Positions 16,340-24,373 of a stretch of DNA of 64,000 nt are shown one piece after another. The translations under genes were made by a program, and so were the position numbers. How positions within the stretch are numbered: position 1 is the stretch's first letter; each line of letters starts with the position of its first letter. The stretch covers positions 620,001 through 684,000 of the forward strand of contig NZ_CP046027.1 of the NCBI RefSeq assembly GCF_009671065.1. The letters run 5' to 3'. The stretch is from Neisseria brasiliensis. Lineage in GTDB: Bacteria; Pseudomonadota; Gammaproteobacteria; Burkholderiales; Neisseriaceae. Under the pieces are notes generated by a model. It was not told the DNA's origin. It saw only the letters and a list, made by a program, of their open reading frames with translations, and ran no database searches.

Positions 16340-16621
16340 CTATTTTTTTATCTGTTTCTCTACTTTTTCGGCACACCATAAAAAAACATAACAAATCAGG
16401 AATAATGCGGCAGAAAATAAAACCAAATCTCTTATCAACATAGTGAAAAATTCAAAGCCAATATCATTGCCATTTTTTACGGCATTAAATATATCCAAAA
16501 CGAAGTATCCGCAAAAGAAAAAAACTGCGGCAGCAAAAGATAATGCAAATCTACTTATTTTCTTTTGACTATATTTTGCAGACAGATGGCCTAAAATGGC
16601 TGCCAATAAATCAGACATCAT
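16340..16621 (-). CDS. Small two-TM membrane protein, possible immunity protein
   Basis: A 93-residue protein with a short amphipathic start (MSDLLAAILGHLSAKY), a hydrophobic helix (FALSFAAAVFFFCGYFVLDIF, about 26-46), a second one (LVLFSAALFLICYVFLW, about 67-83) and a Lys-rich C terminus. An AGGAA box precedes two possible adjacent ATG codons; the first is used here. It sits between the two peptide genes and ends 3 bases before the second. Small membrane proteins next to bacteriocin-like peptides are often immunity factors; that role is only inferred. I do not recognise a named family. Confidence 0.65.
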   Translation of the reverse strand: MMSDLLAAILGHLSAKYSQKKISRFALSFAAAVFFFCGYFVLDIFNAVKNGNDIGFEFFTMLIRDLVLFSAALFLICYVFLWCAEKVEKQIKK

Positions 16622-16634
16622 TGTATTCCTAATT

Positions 16635-16664
16635 AAGAGGTGACGAACAATGTCGTCACCTCTT
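16635..16664. terminator. 11-bp hairpin between peptide gene and small membrane gene
   Basis: AAGAGGTGACG and CGTCACCTCTT are a perfect inverted repeat with an 8-base loop, 13 bases after the stop of the peptide gene. The base run after the stem on the minus strand is TTAATT-like, so termination would be leaky. It could set a high peptide to low membrane-protein ratio. Confidence 0.55.
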
Positions 16665-16676
16665 TAAAAAGTTAGA

Positions 16677-17180
16677 TTATCTGCGCCAAACACGATTAGC
16701 ACCATTATTCGCAATGGCACTATTAGCCCGCCATACATTTGCGCCGGCATTTGTAAGGCTTGGGATAAATTTTGCTCCTCCACTAGCAATAGCTCCTGCA
16801 GTACCAAATGAAGCCCCAATTACTGCACCAGTACCTACATTACCAGCAAACTTAGCATTATCCCATTTATAGTTTCCTTTATAGGCTCCCCAAGCATATC
16901 CTGCCCCTCCTACAATACCGCCTATGGCACCACCAGCTACCCAAGGAGCCAAAGCCCCCTCCGTTTCCTTCATTTCTTTTTGAGAAAGTTCAGCCAATTG
17001 CATAGGCTTATCTTGCTTCACATCAAAAACCTGATGTTCAAACTTCATCGGATTTTCAGTCAATAACGTTTGCACTTTATCATCTGTGTTCAATTTCAAT
17101 GGCTGCTTATTTGCCTCCTGCGCCATTACAGGTGCAGCCATCACAGACAAAATCATCAAAGCTGAAATCTGCTTTTTCAT
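16677..17180 (-). CDS. Sec-exported glycine-rich peptide precursor with double-glycine-like leader
   Basis: A 167-residue precursor. A Sec signal peptide MKKQISALMILSVMAAPVMA (1-20) precedes a propeptide (21-75) ending QLAELSQKEMKETEG. A Gly/Ala-rich core (76-167) follows, starting ALAPWVAGGAIGGIVGGAG and ending in basic NRVWRR. The segment LAELSQKEMKETEG followed by A resembles bacteriocin leaders of the LSxxEMxxxxGG/GA type cut by C39 peptidases. A Sec signal in front of such a leader is unusual and would place cleavage in the periplasm, where the C39 protein encoded nearby should reside. The GxxxG-rich core suggests membrane insertion or assembly. A GGAGTTG box precedes the ATG. I do not recognise a named family; a surface fibre subunit is an alternative. 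Confidence 0.7.
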   Translation of the reverse strand: MKKQISALMILSVMAAPVMAQEANKQPLKLNTDDKVQTLLTENPMKFEHQVFDVKQDKPMQLAELSQKEMKETEGALAPWVAGGAIGGIVGGAGYAWGAYKGNYKWDNAKFAGNVGTGAVIGASFGTAGAIASGGAKFIPSLTNAGANVWRANSAIANNGANRVWRR

Positions 17181-17220
17181 TTTACAACTCCTTTGTTTAC
17201 AGCGTTTAAAAAATGCCCCG

Positions 17221-18099
17221 TCAAAACGTATGCTGCACGCCCAATTTCAACTCAGAGCTGCTTTGTCCCGAAATGTTGAAACGTGCGGAGGCGTTTAACG
17301 ACGTGGCTTTGGAAAAGCCGTAGCCTGCGCCCAATTGGGCGTAGGTGGATGTGTTTCTGGCGGATTCTTTTTGGCCGTCCAAACGGTCAGGCCGTTTGCC
17401 CAGCCATTGGATGCCGCCGGTTAAGCTGATGCGGTCGTTGGCGGCAAAGGCGATGTTGGGGTTAACCAGCCAGTAGTTGCCGGCTTGGTATTTGAGGCCG
17501 TCTGAAAGGGTTTTGCTGCCGTTGAAGCGGTAGGCAGCGGTTAAGGAAAACACAACGGGATCGATGGCTTTGTAGGTCGTTGCACCAATAAGCCATGATT
17601 TGCCTGATGATGCTTTGCCGCGCGATTTTTCGTAGGCCGTGCCTTCGATAAAGCCGATCAGGGCAGGATTTTTGTCGTCTTTCAAAAAGGTGTGGCTGAT
17701 ACCGAGCGATACGTCGGAAAGCTTGCTGTCTCGGCTTTTGCTGCTTTGGGCGGCCTCGCCGTCAAAGCCACGCTCCTCCTGCCAAATATAGCTGGCATTA
17801 CCGTAAAGGTCAGTATTGCCGGTCAAGCCATAGCGCAGACCGAGGGTGCCGATGAGCATATCGCTGTTGCGGCCGCTTTCCCGTATTTCAGTGGGTACAG
17901 GGATAAACGATGCGCTGCCGGTTTGGATATAAACGGGCGCGGCCAGTTCGGTGTTACGGCTTTCGCTGTTAACATAGCCTACAGACGCTTCCAGCTTCAG
18001 CTTGCCTTTATCGGTCAGAATTTCTTCGATACTTAAGGGCAGGTCGGCATAGGCAGCTAAAGGAAATATGCAAAATGGAATAAAGTATATATTTTTCAT
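17221..18099 (-). CDS. Outer-membrane beta-barrel protein of the peptide cluster
   Basis: A 292-residue precursor with signal peptide MKNIYFIPFCIFPLAAYA. The mature part is rich in alternating hydrophobic/polar strands (GTLGLRYGLTGNTDLYGNAS, LSLTGG, LNASARFNISG) and ends SELKLGVQHTF with a terminal Phe, as in BAM-assembled barrels. About 12 strands seem possible. It resembles the broad group of outer-membrane transporter-like barrels. It is the first gene of the minus-strand cluster, 40 bases before the peptide gene, so it may secrete, anchor or receive that peptide. Its specific role is not known. Confidence 0.72.
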   Translation of the reverse strand: MKNIYFIPFCIFPLAAYADLPLSIEEILTDKGKLKLEASVGYVNSESRNTELAAPVYIQTGSASFIPVPTEIRESGRNSDMLIGTLGLRYGLTGNTDLYGNASYIWQEERGFDGEAAQSSKSRDSKLSDVSLGISHTFLKDDKNPALIGFIEGTAYEKSRGKASSGKSWLIGATTYKAIDPVVFSLTAAYRFNGSKTLSDGLKYQAGNYWLVNPNIAFAANDRISLTGGIQWLGKRPDRLDGQKESARNTSTYAQLGAGYGFSKATSLNASARFNISGQSSSELKLGVQHTF

Positions 18100-18200
18100 A
18101 ATCTTAGCTAAATTTTCTCCAATGAAGTAATTTTACCATCAGTTATTTTTTTTTTTGCAAGTTATTTTTATTCGTTTCTTTATTGATATTTGAAAGCATG

Positions 18201-18239
18201 AAAAAGGCCGTCTGAAATATCAAATTTTCAGACGGCCTT
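18201..18239. terminator. DUS inverted-repeat terminator after dnaE
   Basis: Facing DUS copies with AAAAAGG and CCTT ends, 35 bases beyond the dnaE stop on the minus strand. Confidence 0.75.
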
Positions 18240-18273
18240 GATGGGGTTTTCAAATCGTTTTCGGCGGTTGAAT

Positions 18274-21200
18274 CTACCAATTCACACTCACGGCACGGTT
18301 ACCCAACTGCTTTTCCAATTCCTCAAACAATACGGCACTAGCGGTTACGCCCCATCTAGAAGAAATTTTCAGACGGCCTGAAGCTTGGTCATTACTGTAT
18401 GACAGGGAAAGCGGGATATGCGGCGTGTCGGGCAGGCGCGCGGCGGCAAGCGTGGCGGCGAGCTTGACGATGTCGTGTTCGGGGCGCAGGTGCAGGCTGA
18501 GGCTGCGGGCGTAGTTTTCACGCGCCATTTGCAGGGTCATGACTTGGTTGGCCATGATGCGTAGGCCTTCGCCGCCGCCGTAATCGTCGCGACTGACTTT
18601 GGATTCAATAATCAGCACTTGGTCGGCTTTCAAAATCGGCTGGCTGTTTTCCAGCGTCTGGCCGCTGATCATGATTTCGACTTGGCCGCTTTGGTCTTCG
18701 AGGGTCACAAAGGCGATTTTGCCGCGTTTGCCCATCATGGTGCGCACCGCGGTGGCAAAACCGGCCACGCGCACGCTGTCTTGCGGTTTCAGACGGCCTA
18801 ATTTGGTCGGGGCGATTTGGCGCACTTCTTCGGCATACGGCCCGAAGGGGTGGCCGGAAAGGTAGAAGCCAATCACGGTTTTTTCTTCGGCGAGCTTTTC
18901 CGATTCGCTCCACATCGGCACATCAACCAATTTTACCGGCTCGATGGCATCGTCCATCATGTCGAACAAGCCACCCTGATTGGCATTGGCCGCTTTTTGG
19001 TCGGCATTGCCCATCGCCAAATCAATGTTGGCCAACAACATAGCACGGTTGGGGTCAATGCTGTCGAACGCGCCGCCGCGGATTAAGGCTTCGAGTGTGC
19101 GGCGGTTCATGTGTTCTTTGCCGACACGCTCGCAGAAATCAAGCAAACCGGTAAATTTGCCGCCCGCTTCCCGCGCGGCAATAATCGATTCTACCGCCGC
19201 TTCGCCGGTGCCTTTAATCGCGCCCAAGGCATAGCGGATTTTGCGGTCGGGATACGGCGTGAAGCGGTAGTCCGATTCGTTGATGTCGGGCGGCAGGAAG
19301 GTCAAACCGTTGGCGCGGCTGTCGTCATAAAAATGCTTGAGCTGGTCGGTATTGTCCAATTCAGACGACATGGTTGCGGCCATAAATTCAGCCGGATAAT
19401 GCGCTTTGAGCCAAGCGGTTTGATACGAAATCAGCGCGTAGGCGGCGGCGTGCGATTTGTTGAAACCGTAGCCGGCGAATTTTTCCATGTAGTTGAAAAT
19501 CTGGTCGGATTTTTCGCGTGAGATGCCTTGTTTGGCCGCACCTTCGGCAAAAATCTCGCGGTGTTTGACCATTTCTTCCGGCTTTTTCTTACCCATCGCA
19601 CGACGCAACAAGTCGGCACCGCCAAGCGAGTAGCCACCGATAATCTGCGCCGCCTGCATCACCTGTTCTTGATACACCATAATGCCGTAGGTCGGCTCGA
19701 GAATTTCGGCCAGCATCGGGTGAATGTATTCAAACGGCTCGCCTTTCATGCGCGCAACGAAGTCGGGAATGTTGTCCATCGGGCCCGGGCGGTAGAGCGA
19801 CACGAAGGCAATCAACTCTTCAAACTTGGTCGTGTGCGCCGTTTTCAGCATTTTTTTCATGCCGGTCGATTCAAACTGGAACACGGCCGTGGTGTTGGCA
19901 TCGCGGAAAATCTGATAGGCGGCTTGGTCATCCAGCGGAATGGTGCCGACATCGACAATATCGCCGCTGGTGTTTTTGATGTTGTTTTGCGCCATTTCGA
20001 TGATGGTCAAGTTGCGCAAGCCCAAGAAGTCAAACTTCACCAAGCCCACGTCTTCCACGTCGCCTTTGTCGTACATCGACACGGGCGAGGCCGATTCGTC
20101 GGCCTGATACACGGGGCTGAAATCGGAAATTTTGCCCGGTGCAATCAACACACCACCCGCGTGCATACCCAAGCCGCGCGTTAAGTCTTCCAGCTTTTTC
20201 GCCAGCTCAATCAATTCTTGCGCTTCTTCTGCCGCAATCAGTTCGCCGATCTGTGGCTCGGCTTCCATCGCCTTATCCAAGCTCAACGGCTTGTTGGCTT
20301 CCAGCGGAATCAGTTTCGACAGGCGGTCGCACAGCATAAACGGCAATTCCAACACCCGCCCCACATCGCGAATCACCGCTTTGGACGACATGGTACCGAA
20401 AGTCACAATCTGGCTCACCGCTTCCGCACCATATTTTGCGCGCACGTATTCGATCACGCGGCCACGGTTGGCTTGGCAGAAATCGACGTCGAAGTCAGGC
20501 ATGGAGACGCGTTCAGGATTCAAGAAACGCTCGAACAGCAAGGCATATTTCAGCGGATCAAGGTCGGTAATCTTCAAGGAATACGCCACCAACGAACCTG
20601 CGCCCGAACCACGACCCGGCCCCACCGGACAGCCGTTGTTTTTCGCCCAGTTGATGAAGTCTTGTACGATCAGGAAATAGCCCGGAAAGCCCATCTGAAT
20701 GATGATATTCAACTCAAAATCCAAACGCGCCTGATATTCCGGCATTTTTTCTGCCCGCTCGGCTTCATCGGGATAAAGCTGCACCATGCGCTCTTGCAAA
20801 CCTTCATTGGACAACACGCGCAAATAGTCGTCTAAGGTCATGCCTTCCGGTGTTGGGAAATCGGGCAGGAAGTTTTTGCCCAACGTGATGTGCAGGTTGC
20901 AACGCTTGGCAATTTCCACCGTGTTTTCCAGCGCTTCGGGCAAATCGGCAAAACGCGCCGCCATTTCCTGCGGGTCGATGAAATATTGGCTTGGCGAAAA
21001 TTCGCGCGGGCGTTTTTTATCACTCAACACCCAGCCGCCCGCCACGCACACGCGTGCTTCGTGGGCATTAAAGTCATCGCGGCTCATGAATTGGGTCGGG
21101 TGCGTGGCTACCACCGGCAAATCAAGTTCTTCCGCCAAGGTCACGCTGCCTGATACGGCGGCTTCCCATTCAGGGCGCTCCGGTAGGCGTTGCAATTCCA

Positions 21201-21708
21201 GATAAAACGCATTGGGGAACCATGCCGCATATTTTTGCGCTGCTGCTTTGGCCGCTTCGGGGTGGCCGTTTAACAGGTTTACACCCACTTCGCCGTAATG
21301 CGCGCCCGATAAGCAAATCAGGCCGCTGTTGTCGCCTTCGGCCAGCCAGCTTTGGCGCAATTCGGCATGATCGACATTGCGGTCTTTGCCAACATAGGCG
21401 GCGGTCAAGAGTTCGCTCAAACGCAGATAGCCGGCATCGTTGCGGATAATCAACATCGCACGAAACGGCTTTTCCGGCGCATCAGGGTTTTCAATCCACA
21501 CATCCGCCCCGCCAATCGGCTTAATACCCGCACCACGGCAGGCTTTGTAGAATTTCACCAAGCCGAATTGGTTCATCAAATCGCTCACGCCCAGCGCCGG
21601 CAAACCGTATTCCGCCGCTTTGGACACCAGCTTTTTAATCCGCACCATACCGTCGGTAATCGAAAACTCGGTATGCAGGCGCAAGGGGATGTAGGTTGGT
21701 TGAGTCAT
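18274..21708 (-). CDS. dnaE: DNA polymerase III alpha subunit
   Basis: A 1,144-residue replicative polymerase. It starts with a PHP domain (YIPLRLHTEFSITDGMV at about 6-22). The catalytic palm carries PDFDVDFCQANRGRVIEYV with the paired Asp residues, and the finger region GPGRGSGAGSLVAYSL lies just before. A tandem HhH region follows, then an OB-fold domain near residues 985-1060 (VRVAGFATAVRTMMGKRGK). Length and order fit the DnaE1 type. The ATG at 21708 gives MTQPTYIPLRLH. It is a single-gene unit flanked by DUS hairpins. Confidence 0.97.
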   Translation of the reverse strand: MTQPTYIPLRLHTEFSITDGMVRIKKLVSKAAEYGLPALGVSDLMNQFGLVKFYKACRGAGIKPIGGADVWIENPDAPEKPFRAMLIIRNDAGYLRLSELLTAAYVGKDRNVDHAELRQSWLAEGDNSGLICLSGAHYGEVGVNLLNGHPEAAKAAAQKYAAWFPNAFYLELQRLPERPEWEAAVSGSVTLAEELDLPVVATHPTQFMSRDDFNAHEARVCVAGGWVLSDKKRPREFSPSQYFIDPQEMAARFADLPEALENTVEIAKRCNLHITLGKNFLPDFPTPEGMTLDDYLRVLSNEGLQERMVQLYPDEAERAEKMPEYQARLDFELNIIIQMGFPGYFLIVQDFINWAKNNGCPVGPGRGSGAGSLVAYSLKITDLDPLKYALLFERFLNPERVSMPDFDVDFCQANRGRVIEYVRAKYGAEAVSQIVTFGTMSSKAVIRDVGRVLELPFMLCDRLSKLIPLEANKPLSLDKAMEAEPQIGELIAAEEAQELIELAKKLEDLTRGLGMHAGGVLIAPGKISDFSPVYQADESASPVSMYDKGDVEDVGLVKFDFLGLRNLTIIEMAQNNIKNTSGDIVDVGTIPLDDQAAYQIFRDANTTAVFQFESTGMKKMLKTAHTTKFEELIAFVSLYRPGPMDNIPDFVARMKGEPFEYIHPMLAEILEPTYGIMVYQEQVMQAAQIIGGYSLGGADLLRRAMGKKKPEEMVKHREIFAEGAAKQGISREKSDQIFNYMEKFAGYGFNKSHAAAYALISYQTAWLKAHYPAEFMAATMSSELDNTDQLKHFYDDSRANGLTFLPPDINESDYRFTPYPDRKIRYALGAIKGTGEAAVESIIAAREAGGKFTGLLDFCERVGKEHMNRRTLEALIRGGAFDSIDPNRAMLLANIDLAMGNADQKAANANQGGLFDMMDDAIEPVKLVDVPMWSESEKLAEEKTVIGFYLSGHPFGPYAEEVRQIAPTKLGRLKPQDSVRVAGFATAVRTMMGKRGKIAFVTLEDQSGQVEIMISGQTLENSQPILKADQVLIIESKVSRDDYGGGEGLRIMANQVMTLQMARENYARSLSLHLRPEHDIVKLAATLAAARLPDTPHIPLSLSYSNDQASGRLKISSRWGVTASAVLFEELEKQLGNRAVSVNW

Positions 21709-21765
21709 AGAAAATCAGGTAAAAAAGTCACACTAAAGCGATATTGTAGCAGGGTTTGAAACATC

Positions 21766-21800
21766 AAAGGCCGTCTGAAACATATTTTCAGACGGCCTTT
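21766..21800. terminator. DUS inverted-repeat terminator after the ArsR gene
   Basis: Facing DUS pair with AAAGG and CCTTT ends, directly beyond the stop of the minus-strand regulator gene. Confidence 0.75.
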
Positions 21801-21812
21801 GGGTTGAACCGA

Positions 21813-22109
21813 TTATTCGGATTCGGCGCAGTAAAACGAATACAGCAATTCAATCATTTTACCCACGCGTTCATCGGCAATGTAGTAAAGGCGTTCACGG
21901 TGGTTCACTTCGCAGGCAACCAAACCGGCTTCACGCAGCAAGGCCAATTGGCTCGACATCGCAGCTTGCGGCAAACCAGTGATTTGCGCCAGCTCGGTGA
22001 CGTTGCGGCGTTGCGCGTGCAGGTTGCACAACACGGCCAAGCGGTTGGGATTGGCCAATAATTTTAAAAAGTCGGCCGCTTCGGCGTAAGGGGGATTTTC
22101 AAGATTCAT
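21813..22109 (-). CDS. ArsR-family regulator, BigR/SqrR-like sulfide sensor
   Basis: A 98-residue winged-helix regulator: LKLLANPNRLAVLCNL, then NVTELAQITGLPQAAMSSQL (recognition helix), then LREAGLVACEVNHRERLYYI. It has Cys28, Cys66 and Cys94. Cys28 and Cys94 are 66 residues apart, the spacing of the two redox cysteines in SqrR/BigR persulfide sensors, and their positions in the fold match. The metal-binding CVC motif of classical ArsR is absent. It is the third gene of an operon after a rhodanese and a DUF2892 protein, which supports a role in sulfide stress. Autoregulation is likely. Confidence 0.82.
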   Translation of the reverse strand: MNLENPPYAEAADFLKLLANPNRLAVLCNLHAQRRNVTELAQITGLPQAAMSSQLALLREAGLVACEVNHRERLYYIADERVGKMIELLYSFYCAESE

Positions 22110-22163
22110 GATGTTGCTTAGATAAAAGACATTGCGCCATATTTTATCACAATGCCGAGCGTA

Positions 22164-22700
22164 TCAGCTTGATTTTGCCTGTTGGCGCAAACTTTGGTTC
22201 CACGGCATAAGCATCAGCAAACGCGCCATGCCGCAAAATCCGGTCAAGCCTGCCAACAACAGCCCTGCACCAACCATGCCGCACAATAAATACAGCCACG
22301 GCGATACCAACCAGCCACCCAACGCGCCCAACAACGCCAGCAAGCCTGCACCGATTTGCACTTGACGCATCAAATCCAGCGGCTGGCTGCGGTTAATCAC
22401 GGTCTCAAACCCACCTGCCTTCCAGCCCTGTATGCCGCGTTCCAAAATATAGGCAGTTTTGCCCTGCGCGGCTTGTTGCAATGCCGCCGCATTTTGTGCC
22501 GTGCGCATACCGGATTGGCAATGGAACACTAATACATCGGCGTTGAGCAAACTATGTGCCGCCAGTTTATCCAGCGGCACATTCACCGCGCCATCAATAT
22601 GTTCGCGTGCATATTCGGCTGCGCTGCGCACATCAATCAATGTCGCGCCGGAAGCTAATTTCTGCCGCACTTCTTGTGCGGAAAGGGTTTGAATGTTCAT
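22164..22700 (-). CDS. YgaP-like membrane rhodanese
   Basis: A 178-residue protein. A rhodanese domain (about 1-105) has the active-site Cys61 in FHCQSGMRT and the CH2A-like LIDVRSAAEYAREHIDGAVN. Two C-terminal transmembrane helices (about 115-160; IGAGLLALLGALGGWLV and LLCGMVGAGLLLAGLTG) complete it. This is the layout of E. coli YgaP. It transfers sulfane sulfur at the inner membrane and probably detoxifies sulfide-derived persulfide. It is preceded by a DUF2892 gene and followed by the ArsR gene on the same strand. Confidence 0.88.
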   Translation of the reverse strand: MNIQTLSAQEVRQKLASGATLIDVRSAAEYAREHIDGAVNVPLDKLAAHSLLNADVLVFHCQSGMRTAQNAAALQQAAQGKTAYILERGIQGWKAGGFETVINRSQPLDLMRQVQIGAGLLALLGALGGWLVSPWLYLLCGMVGAGLLLAGLTGFCGMARLLMLMPWNQSLRQQAKSS

Positions 22701-22730
22701 GACTTTACCTTTTTCAGACGGGCAAACAGC

Positions 22731-22919
22731 CTATTTGCGCGGACAAGTATTCACGCCGAGCAACGTGTACAAGCCGCAGAATGAGAAGACACCGCTGGCC
22801 AACACCAACACGCCCAGCCAACCCCACCAGCCGATGGTACCAGTGGCTGCTGCGATGATTAAGGCCAAGCCCACAATAATACGGATAGCGCGATCAATAC
22901 CGCCGACATTGCGTTTCAT
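22731..22919 (-). CDS. DUF2892 (YgaP transmembrane-type) small membrane protein
   Basis: A 62-residue protein MKRNVGGIDRAIRIIVGLAL with two hydrophobic helices and FCGLYTLLGVNTCPRK at the end. This is the typical DUF2892 pattern often found with rhodaneses. It is the first gene of the sulfur operon, 30 bases before the rhodanese gene. It may help sulfur transfer through its two C-terminal Cys residues. The function is not established. Confidence 0.85.
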   Translation of the reverse strand: MKRNVGGIDRAIRIIVGLALIIAAATGTIGWWGWLGVLVLASGVFSFCGLYTLLGVNTCPRK

Positions 22920-22980
22920 CTTTTACTCCTTTTTATATTAAGTTTTTTAAATGTATTAAAAATATAATATGATGAGTGAC
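22920..22980 (-). promoter_or_regulatory. Promoter and possible ArsR operator of the sulfur operon
   Basis: An extremely AT-rich segment before the DUF2892 start. TATTA (22954-22958) and TAATA (22965-22969) form an inverted repeat separated by 6 bases, resembling the AT-rich dyads bound by BigR-type regulators. A GGAG-like box (AAAGGAG) precedes the ATG at 22919. The operator call is by analogy only. Confidence 0.4.
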
Positions 22981-22987
22981 ACTTGTC

Positions 22988-23017
22988 AAGGCCGTCTGAA
23001 AAATTTTCAGACGGCCT
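22988..23017. repeat. DUS inverted repeat
   Basis: A facing DUS pair between the divergent sulfur operon and the S4-domain gene. It is not at the end of a gene, so it is an uptake element rather than a terminator. Confidence 0.7.
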
Positions 23018-23054
23018 GTGATACAATAAACGCATTCAATTTAGGATCAGCAAC

Positions 23055-23288
23055 ATGGAAGCCACCGTCTATCTCGAAGACAACGAATACATCGCCTTAT
23101 GCGACCTGCTCAAATTAGCCGGATTGGCCGAAAGCGGCGGCCAAGCGAAAGCCTTCATCGCCGAAGGTGCGGTGTTGCGCAACGGCGAAGTGGAAACCCG
23201 CAAAACCGCTAAAATCCGCGGCGGCGAAGTGATTGAGTTTAACGGTGCGGTATTGGATATTGCCGATGGATACGACCCAGAAGACTAA
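23055..23288 (+). CDS. S4-domain RNA-binding protein (YbcJ-like)
   Basis: A 77-residue protein. MEATVYLEDNEYIALCDLLK, then LAGLAESGGQAKAFIAEG and VLRNGEVETRKTAKIRGGEV is the S4 RNA-binding alpha-L motif of the YbcJ/RlbA group. It probably binds structured RNA in ribosome metabolism; the precise target is unknown. The following gene starts 23 bases before its stop, so the two are translationally coupled. Confidence 0.88.
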   Translation: MEATVYLEDNEYIALCDLLKLAGLAESGGQAKAFIAEGAVLRNGEVETRKTAKIRGGEVIEFNGAVLDIADGYDPED

Positions 23289-23466
23289 AGCCGAAGCGCT
23301 GTTGGGCGAACCGCTGCTCGACGAACCCGTACGCCCAGAAAGCTGGGAATGCTGCGGCAGCGATTGCGGTGATGCGTGTATTCAAACCATTTATTGGGAC
23401 GAAAAAGCACGCTACGATGCGCAGCAGAAAAAGCTGCAAAATCTAGACTTATCAGAAGATAAATAA
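23266..23466 (+). CDS. Oxidoreductase-like domain protein (Cys-rich)
   Basis: A 66-residue protein MDTTQKTKAEALLGEPLLDE, then RPESWECCGSDCGDACIQTI. The WECCGSxC...C core is the conserved part of the small oxidoreductase-like domain proteins, which usually read PWECCGSGCxxCV. Four Cys residues could bind a metal or cluster. The ATG at 23266, overlapping the S4 gene by 23 bases, is chosen over a start 11 codons upstream that would overlap much more. No enzymatic activity is shown by sequence. Confidence 0.75.
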   Translation: MDTTQKTKAEALLGEPLLDEPVRPESWECCGSDCGDACIQTIYWDEKARYDAQQKKLQNLDLSEDK

Positions 23467-23477
23467 ACCGATTCTTT

Positions 23478-23508
23478 TTCAGACGGCCTAGTCATAAGCC
23501 GTCTGAAC
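23478..23508. repeat. DUS inverted repeat in back-to-back order
   Basis: TTCAGACGGC and GCCGTCTGAA around CTAGTCATAA: the two copies point in opposite order to the common terminator pairs. It lies between the Cys-rich gene and the PHP gene and may act as a terminator for the former. Confidence 0.55.
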
Positions 23509-23536
23509 CTTTCTCTTTTCCCTATATACACACACC

Positions 23537-24370
23537 ATGATAGACCTTCATTGCCATTCCACCGTTTCAGACGGCCGCTTAACGCCTGCCGAAGTGGTGC
23601 GCCTTGCCCATGCCAACGGCTGCACGATGCTGTCGCTGACCGACCACGACCACACCGGCGGCTTGGCCGAAGCGCGCGCCGAAGCGGATGCGCTGGGGCT
23701 GCATTTTATCAACGGCGTAGAAGTATCAGTCACATGGCGCGGCCGCACGATTCACATTGTCGGCTTGGATTTTGATAAGCAAAATACAACGCTGCAAAAC
23801 TTATTGGCTACTGTACGTCAAGGCCGTCTGAACCGTTTGCAGGCGATTGCGGATAAATTGGCAAAAAAAGGCATACAGGGTGCGTTTGACGGTGCGATGG
23901 CCTTAGTAACCAATCCGGAAATGGCCAGCCGCACCCACATCGCCGAGTTTCTCATCAGCAAAGGCCATGTGCGCAACAAGCAGCAGGCGTTTAGCAAATA
24001 TTTGGGCGATGGCAAACCGTGTTCGGTCAAACACGAATGGGCGGACTTGGGCGAATGCGTGGCCGCCATCAACGGCGCAGGCGGTATGGCGGTGATTGCA
24101 CACCCGATGCGTTATGATTTATCGGCCACGGCCAAGCGCAATTTGTTTGACGAATTCAAATCGCTCGGTGGCGCAGGCATAGAAGTACACAGCGGCAATT
24201 GCAATAAAAACGACCGTTTGAACTACGCCCTATTGGCCGAACGCCACGGTTTACTCGCCAGCTCAGGCAGCGACTTTCACCGCCTGAACGATTTCTCCGG
24301 CGGCATACTCGGCGCTTGTCCCGAATTGCCGGAAAACTGTCGGCCGGTTTGGCAACATTTTAAAAATTAA
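23537..24370 (+). CDS. PHP-domain phosphoesterase (RNase AM/YciV type)
   Basis: A 277-residue enzyme: MIDLHCHSTVSDGRLTPAEV at the start, LTDHDHTGG near residues 34-42, NGVEVSV near 59-65, VIAHPMRY near 190-197 and SSGSDFHRL near 241-249. These are the metal-binding His/Asp/Glu motifs of the PHP superfamily in the order seen in YciV/RNase AM, which removes 5' nucleotides from RNA and hydrolyses 3',5'-bisphosphonucleotides. The DUS in the first codons is read as VSDGR. It is followed at once by a MITE-like repeat that starts 3 bases after the stop. Confidence 0.88.
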   Translation: MIDLHCHSTVSDGRLTPAEVVRLAHANGCTMLSLTDHDHTGGLAEARAEADALGLHFINGVEVSVTWRGRTIHIVGLDFDKQNTTLQNLLATVRQGRLNRLQAIADKLAKKGIQGAFDGAMALVTNPEMASRTHIAEFLISKGHVRNKQQAFSKYLGDGKPCSVKHEWADLGECVAAINGAGGMAVIAHPMRYDLSATAKRNLFDEFKSLGGAGIEVHSGNCNKNDRLNYALLAERHGLLASSGSDFHRLNDFSGGILGACPELPENCRPVWQHFKN

Positions 24371-24373
24371 GCC

